Shown here: positions 57,147 through 64,000 of the stretch, piece by piece
Numbering within the stretch: the stretch's first letter is position 1
Layout: the number at the start of each line of letters is the position of its first letter
From: Pseudoalteromonas sp. S2755
GTDB taxonomy: Bacteria > Pseudomonadota > Gammaproteobacteria > Enterobacterales > Alteromonadaceae
NCBI RefSeq assembly: GCF_005886535.1
Contig: NZ_PNDS01000009.1
Location: forward strand, 43,824 to 107,823
DNA length: 64,000 nt
Direction: 5' to 3'
Notes under the pieces: generated by a model
What the model was told of the DNA's origin: nothing
The model's database searches: none
The model's input: the letters and a program-made list of their open reading frames with translations, nothing else
Program-made: the position numbers and the translations under genes

Positions 57147-57812
57147 ATGTCTCAGGTGCAAGCAATCATCGCTGATGATCACCCATTATTTCGCAGCGCT
57201 CTCAAACAAGCCGCTGCACAAGCGATTGGTCATGATCCTATCAAAGAAGCCAGTACCTTAGACAGCTTATTCGAGATGTTGCTCGCGCATCCTGAAACAG
57301 AGCTAGTATTTTTGGACTTATCAATTCCAGGCGCGAAAGGTCTCGAAGGTCTTGCCCGGTTAAGAAATCAGTATCCAGACATATTAGTGATCATGGTTTC
57401 AGCCAACGAATCGGCAGCCATTATTAGCCAATGTATTGCCCTTGGGGCAAGCGCTTATATTCCCAAGTCTTCCTCACTAGAGGTGATCAGTGATGCCATC
57501 AAGCTCGTTATTGAAGGAGAAACTTGGTTGCCTGAAATCGTGGATATCGCGCCTGAAAATGATAGCGAACAAGCGCAATTTGCACGTAATTTAGAAAAAC
57601 TAACTCCCCAGCAATATCGAGTATTAACCATGATTGCCGACGGCCTTTTGAATAAGCAAATTGCGTATGCAATGTCGATTCAAGAGACCACCATCAAACA
57701 GCATGTTTCAGCTATTTTAAAAAAGCTCAATGTGTATAACCGCACCCAAGCTGGGATCCTCTTTAATCAGCTGGCCACGGATGTACATCTCGACGATGAA
57801 GCGAGCACATAA
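57147..57812 (+). CDS. crbR: LuxR-family response regulator (CrbR type)
   Basis: 221 residues. Receiver domain with phospho-acceptor Asp57 (LVFLDLSIPGAKG) and Lys in YIPKSSSLE, then a GerE/LuxR helix-turn-helix (LTPQQYRVLTMIADGLLNKQIAYAMSIQETTIKQHVSAIL). It is convergent with a 1152-residue sodium-solute-symporter histidine kinase, the typical partner arrangement of CrbR, which controls acetate-utilisation genes in Vibrio and Pseudomonas. Likely target: the divergent 3-hydroxybutyrate/TonB region. Confidence 0.87.
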   Translation: MSQVQAIIADDHPLFRSALKQAAAQAIGHDPIKEASTLDSLFEMLLAHPETELVFLDLSIPGAKGLEGLARLRNQYPDILVIMVSANESAAIISQCIALGASAYIPKSSSLEVISDAIKLVIEGETWLPEIVDIAPENDSEQAQFARNLEKLTPQQYRVLTMIADGLLNKQIAYAMSIQETTIKQHVSAILKKLNVYNRTQAGILFNQLATDVHLDDEAST

Positions 57813-57816
57813 ACAA

Positions 57817-60800
57817 CTAGATTAGTCGCTTAATCATGCGCTTTAGGGCTGGTGTTTTAAGTGGTTTATAGAGTAATGGGATCCCTGCATCACTCACTCG
57901 CTCTCGGATGGCCTCGTCATGGTTAGCTGTGTTAATAATGATTGGCATATCATCAAGCGCAAGCGCTGCTATCACCTCAAGACCAGTAACACCATGATCA
58001 AGCTGATAATCCGCGATCAGCATATCTGCCCGACTCGTTGCTTGCAGTGCACTAAGCTCTGCTTCATCTCGCGCTACGGCCACCTTACACCCCCAACTTA
58101 GCAATACTTGTGATAGTGCATCCAGTGCGTTGGCATCATTATCGAGCAACCAAATAGACAGACCCGATAATTGCGAATCACCGCTGAGCTTGTCAGCGGT
58201 TACTTCAGCCTTTTTATCCGTCTGCACCCCAAGGCTTGGCAATGTTAAGGTAAATTGTGTGCCTTTATTAAGTTGTGAGCCGAGGGTGATGGGAATTTCC
58301 AACACTTCGCATATCCGTTTACTGATCGCAAGTCCGAGTCCTAACCCCTGCGCTAGCTCTTTACTATGGAGCTGTTTGAACTCTTGAAATATCGCGTCCT
58401 GATCTTGCTTTGCAATACCCACGCCAGTGTCTTCAACAATGATAGAAACACTCTCCCCCTGACATTCAGCGATAAGCCTTACCGTACCAGACTCAGTGTA
58501 ACGGATAGCGTTACTCAGTAAATTTCCTAATACCCTTTTTAGCAGTGCTTTATCAGTGTAGAGCATGGCATCACAAACCCGCACAGCAAACGCTAATCCT
58601 TTGTCTTTTGCTACCGCCCCATATTCATTTTCCAATGGTTCCAACAGTGACGATAACGCAAAGCGCGAGCGATTAACCTTAAATGCACCAGCTTCTAATT
58701 TCGTTAGCTCAAGAATACTCGACAACAACTCTTCAGCACTAGCCAATGAGCTTTTGATGCTTTGCGAAAGCTCAGCTAGTTCAGTCCCTTGGGCCTTTTC
58801 ACTCATTAATGAGCAAAACAGGCTCGCTGCGTTAAATGGCTGTAACAGGTCATGACTTGCTGCGGCGAAAAAACGGGTTTTACTCTCCGTTGCATGTTCC
58901 GCTTGGCGTTTCGCAAAAGATAAAGCACGGTTGGCGTCTATCAAGTCTTTGGTCCTCGCCGCGACCGTTTCTTCTAGATTTACATTAGCTTGCTCTAGTA
59001 AGGATTGTTGTTTTACAAACTCGGTGATATCCGTATAGGTCGTTACAAATCCACCTCCAGGCAATGGGTTACCTTGCATTTCAAACACTCGGCCATCGTG
59101 ATGCTCGCGGCGGTAGCGATACGCATTGCCTCGTCGTAAATGTGATAGACGCTTCTCTACTTGCTGCTCGACATCAGCATCACCAAATAGTCCACGCTGC
59201 GCATTGTAACGAATAAGCTCAGCCACAGGACGCCCAATAAACAGCGCATTATCTGGATAATTAAACATTTCTGCGTAGCGCTGGTTCCAAGCGACCAATT
59301 GCAGTTGACTATCCACTACACTTATCCCCTGACTGACGTTTTCTATCGTCGACTGTAGTAAATCGCGATTAAAACGTAGCACCTGTGACGCTTCATCGAC
59401 AAATTCTGCAACTTGCTCTAAAGGTTGGCGTTTTTCATCTTTGGCGACATCTAAAATCAGTTTCGCAGATGCCCCGCCAACGAGGGTCGACATCTCCCGC
59501 TCGATCATATTTTCAACTTGCAATGGCGCTGGCAACTTCCAGTTTGCAGGCTCTTTAGGGAAATGAAGTTCTACAAGCTGCTGCGCACGCGCTTGTTCGC
59601 TAAAGCGCTGCAGCAATGTTGCCAAATCCTGGTAACTCAATACCGTGTTAGCGGACTGTGCAGATTTGGACGGCATTACAAATTTATTGCTTTGTAACCG
59701 CTCAGCAAGACGTGCGGATGAAATAAACGGCACCAGCAAATAAACCAGCAGATTTGCACTTAAAGAGATCAGGACGGACTGGCTCGTACTATCTAACCCC
59801 AAACCCAAAAAGTCTAAAGGCGCTAACCATAGGATATTCATAGGTCCCGCGCTCAGCCAGTGACTTTCGAAGTTAAAGCCACTGATCAAGCTCGGTAATA
59901 ACAGCGTGTAAAACCAAATAGCAAAACCCGTCACAATCCCCAATTGCGCGCCTAAACATGAAGCCCCTCGCCACCATAAACCAACCACCATTGCAGGCGC
60001 AAACTGCGCAACCAAGGCAAATGACATGAGTCCCATATTGGCCAACGTGTTGCCCTCAGCCAGCACTCGATGACTGGCGTAACTCAATAATAAAATGCCA
60101 ACAATAACCACCCGTCGAGCATTGAGTAAATTAAACTTAGATAAGCCCCGGTGACTAGAATTTAACTGCGAGCGGCGCAACAAAAATTGATTGATAAAGT
60201 CGTTGGTGATCATAATAGATAGCACGATGGCTGAGACTATTACCATGCTCGTCGCAGCAGAAAACCCACCCAGAAAGGCTGTCAAAGCAACTAGAGGCGC
60301 ATCAGAACCCAGTGGTAAGGCGAGCACAAACGTATCGTAGCCAACATCTTGACCATTAAAATACACCAGTCCGGCGTAGGCGATTGGCAAAATAAACAAA
60401 TTAATTAGCAACAAATAAACAGGAAATAACCAGCGTGCGGTCTTAAATTGGTTTTGTTCATCATATTCAATAAAAGAGGTATGGAACTGCCTCGGCAAAC
60501 ACAGCGTTGCCAATACCCCTAAGAGAACATGGACTAAATAAACATAGGTTGGGCTAGCAGTTGCCTCTATTTGCTTGGTAATTCCCTGCTGATCCGCCTG
60601 GCTAAATAAGTGAGTGGGCGATTCAAAGAGTACAAAACAGACGTAGACACCAACGGCAATAAACGCTAGCAACTTAATTAATGACTCAAAGGCGATTGCA
60701 GTCATCAACCCTGGGTTATGCTCACTGGGTCTCAGCCTACGCGTGCCAAATAAAATTGCGAATAGAGCTAACAGCAAGGTGATATAAAAAGTACTATCCT

Positions 60801-61275
60801 GCCAAAACGCGACACTCACCCGCTGGGTGTCGCTTGTCAGCATACCGATACTGGCGCTGGTGGCATTAAGCTGAAGTGCAATATAGGGTACAACTGCAAT
60901 GACAGAGATCAGAGAAATGAGCCCAGACAAACTAGAAGAATTACCGTAACGCGTGGCAATAAAGTCCGCCATGGAAGTGAGCTGCTGCTGGCGGCATATT
61001 TCGGCAATGCGAGTGTAGACTTGCCAACCAAATATAAACAGTAAAATCGTGCCAACATAAGTTGGGGCAAGCCACCAGCCATTATTTGCCGCTTGCGCGG
61101 TAGTACCAAAAAACGCCCAAGAGGTGCAATACACCCCAAGTGACAAGGCATAGGTAACTTGCTTGGCATGATAAGATCTAAATTTTGTACTCGCCCTATC
61201 AGCGCCCCATGCAATGGTAAATAAAAGCGCTAAATACAGCAGCGCAATAAGACTTATCAGCCCGATAGAAAACAT
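57817..61275 (-). CDS. crbS: Sodium:solute symporter-histidine kinase (CrbS type)
   Basis: 1152 residues. The N-terminal half (about 1-520) is a sodium:solute symporter domain with about 13 transmembrane helices. A linker (STAC-like region), PAS domain (about 625-745, with DSQLQLVAWNQRYAEMFN), coiled coil, HisKA with His808 (FFAAASHDLLQPF), HATPase (NLLSNAIRYTESG, DTGVGIAKQ) and a C-terminal receiver with Asp in MLIADYQLD follow. This exact domain order defines CrbS, which controls acetyl-CoA synthetase and related genes through CrbR. The symporter domain may sense or transport acetate-like substrates. Confidence 0.92.
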   Translation of the reverse strand: MFSIGLISLIALLYLALLFTIAWGADRASTKFRSYHAKQVTYALSLGVYCTSWAFFGTTAQAANNGWWLAPTYVGTILLFIFGWQVYTRIAEICRQQQLTSMADFIATRYGNSSSLSGLISLISVIAVVPYIALQLNATSASIGMLTSDTQRVSVAFWQDSTFYITLLLALFAILFGTRRLRPSEHNPGLMTAIAFESLIKLLAFIAVGVYVCFVLFESPTHLFSQADQQGITKQIEATASPTYVYLVHVLLGVLATLCLPRQFHTSFIEYDEQNQFKTARWLFPVYLLLINLFILPIAYAGLVYFNGQDVGYDTFVLALPLGSDAPLVALTAFLGGFSAATSMVIVSAIVLSIMITNDFINQFLLRRSQLNSSHRGLSKFNLLNARRVVIVGILLLSYASHRVLAEGNTLANMGLMSFALVAQFAPAMVVGLWWRGASCLGAQLGIVTGFAIWFYTLLLPSLISGFNFESHWLSAGPMNILWLAPLDFLGLGLDSTSQSVLISLSANLLVYLLVPFISSARLAERLQSNKFVMPSKSAQSANTVLSYQDLATLLQRFSEQARAQQLVELHFPKEPANWKLPAPLQVENMIEREMSTLVGGASAKLILDVAKDEKRQPLEQVAEFVDEASQVLRFNRDLLQSTIENVSQGISVVDSQLQLVAWNQRYAEMFNYPDNALFIGRPVAELIRYNAQRGLFGDADVEQQVEKRLSHLRRGNAYRYRREHHDGRVFEMQGNPLPGGGFVTTYTDITEFVKQQSLLEQANVNLEETVAARTKDLIDANRALSFAKRQAEHATESKTRFFAAASHDLLQPFNAASLFCSLMSEKAQGTELAELSQSIKSSLASAEELLSSILELTKLEAGAFKVNRSRFALSSLLEPLENEYGAVAKDKGLAFAVRVCDAMLYTDKALLKRVLGNLLSNAIRYTESGTVRLIAECQGESVSIIVEDTGVGIAKQDQDAIFQEFKQLHSKELAQGLGLGLAISKRICEVLEIPITLGSQLNKGTQFTLTLPSLGVQTDKKAEVTADKLSGDSQLSGLSIWLLDNDANALDALSQVLLSWGCKVAVARDEAELSALQATSRADMLIADYQLDHGVTGLEVIAALALDDMPIIINTANHDEAIRERVSDAGIPLLYKPLKTPALKRMIKRLI

Positions 61276-61441
61276 AACTGTGATGATTTTTTATTGTTTG
61301 CTCTAGCATAACGGCTGTACTGTAAAAAGACAGCACACTTTAGTGCTATCCCTTCCGGACCTATGAATTTTTTGCAATTGACTAATGGTTACTTTTAAAA
61401 CAAAAATATTCACCTAACGTTAACAAAAAAGGAAATTGACA

Positions 61442-61654
61442 ATGCAATTTAAATTAAACAAAAAACGTCTTAAGAACCTATCAGACATTAACACGCAGCT
61501 ATCTCCTCGACATACTCCACTGATAAATGGTGGAACGGGTTCATGGCCAACTCCAGCAACCACATCGATTAGAGAAAGGACATGTGGTTCTGATATAGCT
61601 TGCCAAACCTTGCCGGCGTTAATGTGTCAGCTAGACTATAGCCGAATTTGCTAA
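61442..61654 (+). CDS. Small peptide resembling a RiPP precursor
   Basis: 70 residues from ATG 61442 (GGAA upstream; a TTG 6 nt earlier is less likely). The N-terminus MQFKLNKKRLKNLSDINTQL has the basic LxxKKLKxLS pattern of leader peptides of lanthipeptide-like precursors in marine Alteromonadales and Bacteroidetes. It leads to a possible double-glycine site (NGG). The C-terminal part has four cysteines (RTCGSDIACQ, MCQLDYSRIC) and several Ser/Thr, as expected of a core peptide. No modification enzyme or transporter is adjacent. Precursor status is an inference from the pattern only. Confidence 0.55.
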   Translation: MQFKLNKKRLKNLSDINTQLSPRHTPLINGGTGSWPTPATTSIRERTCGSDIACQTLPALMCQLDYSRIC

Positions 61655-61660
61655 CAGTAC

Positions 61661-63613
61661 TTATAACCTAAAACTGCTCACCGACTTATCTAGTGCGCGG
61701 GATAAAGACAACAGCGATAACGCTTCATCTGACGCGCGCTCGGCTCCCGTTGCAGTCTCTTGTGCAGTTTCACTGATTTCTGTCACACTTTGCGAAAGCT
61801 GCTGTGTAACCGTGTTTTGCTCCTCAGAAGCACTGGCTATTTGTAGATTCATATCTTTAATCGTGCTCACAGATGAAGAAATCGCTTGTAACACTTCATC
61901 CGTTTTCGCTGACTTGTCCGCTGTATCTTTCGCGTCTTTCACGTTTTCTCGCATCATGCCAACAGAGCGCTTCGCTTCATTTTGCAATTTAGAGATCATC
62001 TCTTGAATTTCGTCCGTACTCTTTTGGGTGCGACTAGCAAGACTTCTCACCTCATCGGCCACTACGGCAAAACCTCGCCCTTGTTCACCAGCCCTTGCAG
62101 CTTCAATTGCTGCATTGAGCGCCAACAGATTAGTTTGCTCCGCGATACCCCTGATGACATCCAAAATAGAACCAACCGATTCTGTTTCTTGTTCAAGATT
62201 CTCAATGGTTTTGCTAACATTTTCTATCTTACCAACTAGACCTTCCATAGCTTGCTGTGTTGCAACGACAACTTGAACACCTGAATTAGATTGAGAATCC
62301 GCATCGGTGGCGGCGTCTGCTGCGAGTTGAGCACTTTGGGTTATTTCAGCAATCGTGGCAGCCATTTCATTCATCGAAACAGCACTATGACTGAGTTGCT
62401 CCATTTGGTTGTCCGCCCCTTGTTTGGACTGGGCAGTGATAGCACTAAGTGTTTCCGACGAGGAAGATAATGCATGCGTGGAGCTTTGAATTTCTGCAAT
62501 GATGGCTTTGAGTTTGTCAGCCATATTACGCATCGCCAAATAAATACCACTGACCGACTCTCCCCTGTCAAATTGAATAGTAAGGTCTCCACTGGCAATC
62601 CTTGATGCCACTTCTGCAATTTCTTTTGGCTCTCCGCCAATCGGAGTTTTAATTAAACGCGTAATATACCAGCTTAAAAAACACCCTAGCAGGATCACAA
62701 TACATGCGACAACAATAATCGTGCTCACTGTGTTTTCACTTTGCGCTTGAGCAACTGGCCCCAGTTCGTCTTGCTTGTCTTTAATCGACTCTTTAATGCG
62801 CCCTAAATAGTCCGCAATACTTTGACCATTTTTGTTAAGTGAGCCGGCTATTAACTGGTTCCTCTCAGTGATAATTCGCTGAACTTCGTTTACCCCCTGA
62901 GAGTAACGCTCACCCAGTGACCCTGTACTTGCAAGCAGCCGTTTGGATACGTCGTCGGTAAACTCTGACTTAGATTGGTTTAGTAGATCCTTCTCTTGCT
63001 TAAGTTCTTTCATTGCTCTTTCATAGTCTTCAGGCAGGTTACTCACTAAGAATTTACTGACAAATAATCGCCCTAATAACAGCTTTTCTTGCATATGAGC
63101 CGCAATATCCAACCCTTTAAAATCATTACGTTCGACACTTAAATCCATCAGCTGAGTAACATTTTTGCGCATTTGAGGGCCTATTTGATCCAGTGTATTG
63201 TTAACCACTGAATCTCTGCGACGGTAAAGCGTTAGGATTTGTTTAAAGTTAGCTTCATATTCAGTTAAAGCCTCCTCACTTTTCTCTACTAGCGAGACTA
63301 ATTCAGGTGTAGTTAGGACCTTTCTAGCTGCAAGGAAGTCTTTATGTAATTGCTCAGTTTTTTGTTCAAATTGGCGTACATCTTCTTGAGACTGTTGTTT
63401 GAGAAAATTTAAGACATTGACTCTGGTTGACAACAAGTTTGCCTCCAAACTACTTGCAAGATTACTTGCCCTAGCTAAACTCCGGTATTCGACAAAATTA
63501 CTAAAACCACCGCTCAACCCAACATAAGCCACTCCAGAGAGCATGATCATTAGAGCAATCATGATTCCAAATGAAACCGATAATTGCTGACTTAACTTTA
63601 ACTTTGTAAGCAT
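61661..63613 (-). CDS. Methyl-accepting chemotaxis protein with long helical sensor
   Basis: 650 residues: TM1 (about 13-33), a periplasmic region of about 250 residues that is all helical and compatible with the HBM (helical bimodular) domain, TM2 (about 295-318), HAMP with [21 protein letters not shown], and a signalling domain with the hairpin tip [35 protein letters not shown] receptors in pseudomonads sense TCA-cycle intermediates and similar acids. It is not next to che genes. Ends 6 bp from the convergent small peptide gene. Confidence 0.93.
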   Translation of the reverse strand: MLTKLKLSQQLSVSFGIMIALMIMLSGVAYVGLSGGFSNFVEYRSLARASNLASSLEANLLSTRVNVLNFLKQQSQEDVRQFEQKTEQLHKDFLAARKVLTTPELVSLVEKSEEALTEYEANFKQILTLYRRRDSVVNNTLDQIGPQMRKNVTQLMDLSVERNDFKGLDIAAHMQEKLLLGRLFVSKFLVSNLPEDYERAMKELKQEKDLLNQSKSEFTDDVSKRLLASTGSLGERYSQGVNEVQRIITERNQLIAGSLNKNGQSIADYLGRIKESIKDKQDELGPVAQAQSENTVSTIIVVACIVILLGCFLSWYITRLIKTPIGGEPKEIAEVASRIASGDLTIQFDRGESVSGIYLAMRNMADKLKAIIAEIQSSTHALSSSSETLSAITAQSKQGADNQMEQLSHSAVSMNEMAATIAEITQSAQLAADAATDADSQSNSGVQVVVATQQAMEGLVGKIENVSKTIENLEQETESVGSILDVIRGIAEQTNLLALNAAIEAARAGEQGRGFAVVADEVRSLASRTQKSTDEIQEMISKLQNEAKRSVGMMRENVKDAKDTADKSAKTDEVLQAISSSVSTIKDMNLQIASASEEQNTVTQQLSQSVTEISETAQETATGAERASDEALSLLSLSRALDKSVSSFRL

Positions 63614-64000
63614 ATAACAACCCTAAACATCGTATTCACGGATAGACTAGTAGCCACTCGAGCAGACGCTACTTGTATTTAATACAATAATCATTGACGT
63701 GAATCATCATTTAGTAAAGGTATGTACCGATTAAAAAGCAACTTAGGGGAACGCCGATATATCGCGCTTATTGCATTTAAAAGGAGCAGTGATTTGTTAA
63801 TAGTTAATATTAGTTAGATCGGGTGGTTAACCTGACGCTCGATAGCTATTTATAAAAATTATCCAGAAACGCAAAAGCCCCAGCTGATGCCGGGGCTTTA
63901 TAAAAGTCTAATTTAGTTAAAAACTAAAATTAAGCTTTCTTAGGACGTTCAATCACGTCAACTAGCGACAAAAGAAATTAAGAGCAGAAAGGTGAACTCC
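63614..64000. other. Window-end region: receptor upstream sequence and a terminator
   Basis: Upstream region of the chemoreceptor gene. A perfect 8-pair hairpin AAAGCCCC/GGGGCTTT (63873-63899) has T-rich flanks and probably ends a minus-strand gene just past the window edge. All three minus-strand frames hit stops within about 75 bases of the edge, so that gene's last codons cannot be assigned. Confidence 0.5.
63870..63902 (-). terminator. Intrinsic terminator near the window end
   Basis: Arms AAAGCCCC and GGGGCTTT with loop GGCATCAGCT and a following TTTTGCG on the minus strand. Confidence 0.75.

Noticed and set aside
63928..64000. 3' end of a minus-strand gene at the window edge (frame ending in VDVIERPKKA)
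   Set aside because: The frame has a stop about 15 codons upstream and the other two frames also end within about 42 bases, so none can be shown to be coding with only 70 bases visible.
1..64000. CRISPR arrays, insertion sequences, prophage genes, tRNA or rRNA
   Set aside because: No regularly spaced direct repeats, transposase-like or phage-like frames, or tRNA/rRNA signatures were found by reading.

Overview
The window looks like chromosome from a marine gammaproteobacterium of the order Alteromonadales, most likely Pseudoalteromonas. This rests on the protein complement: two endonuclease I proteins, a DUF2959 lipoprotein, UbiK, c4 and c5 cytochromes, CrbS/CrbR and many lipoproteins. It also rests on gene orders shared with Enterobacteria and Vibrio: polA/engB/yihI, brkB/dtd/yiiD and ilvGMEDA. 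No rRNA, tRNA, phage, insertion sequence or CRISPR array is visible. Coding density is high and the genes are mostly ordinary.

Layout. 1-8.4 kb: the 3' part of a secreted endonuclease, uncharacterised secreted and membrane proteins, a second endonuclease I, an S41 protease lipoprotein pair, a LysR/FMN-reductase divergent pair and a phosphopantetheinyl transferase. 8.5-17.2 kb: DUF2489, yihI, a methyltransferase, a minus-strand CsrB/CsrC-type sRNA, cytochrome c4, engB, DUF1285, yceI, a second candidate sRNA and polA. The order resembles E. coli polA-spf-yihA-csrC-yihI. 17.5-27.9 kb: elbB, cytochrome c5, a GAF-GAF-GGDEF-degenerate-EAL protein, rep, ubiK, carbonic anhydrase, a methyltransferase and a membrane-anchored NMT1-like protein. 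27.9-34.6 kb: ilvLGMEDA with leader peptide, attenuator and promoter. 34.8-38.2 kb: a TraB/GumN protein, a repeat-containing envelope protein and a hybrid histidine kinase. 38.2-42.6 kb: a lysine riboswitch and the operon it precedes, dapA-like, dapD, a lysA-like decarboxylase and an M14 deacylase. 42.8-49.6 kb: pldA, yiiD-like, a spermidine-synthase-like protein, dtd, a hydrolase, brkB and two lipoproteins. 49.9-54.5 kb: a 3-hydroxybutyrate (ketone body) uptake and catabolism operon. 54.8-61.3 kb: a divergent TonB-dependent receptor and the CrbR/CrbS two-component system. 61.4-64 kb: a small peptide that resembles a RiPP precursor, and a chemoreceptor.

How the genes work together. Two amino-acid operons are controlled by RNA: ilvGMEDA by a leader peptide and terminator, and the dap/lys operon by an L-box with a terminator. 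The ketone-body operon (permease, hydrolase, dehydrogenase, CoA-transferase A and B) and the TonB receptor diverge from a region with repeated TAGTACTAAGGT elements. The adjacent CrbSR pair, whose family controls acetate and short-chain carbon use, may act there. The points most worth a second look are the Csr-type sRNA with its UvrY/GacA-like palindrome, the second sRNA next to polA, the riboswitch-linked dap operon with a possibly unorthodox final route to lysine, and the orphan RiPP-like peptide.
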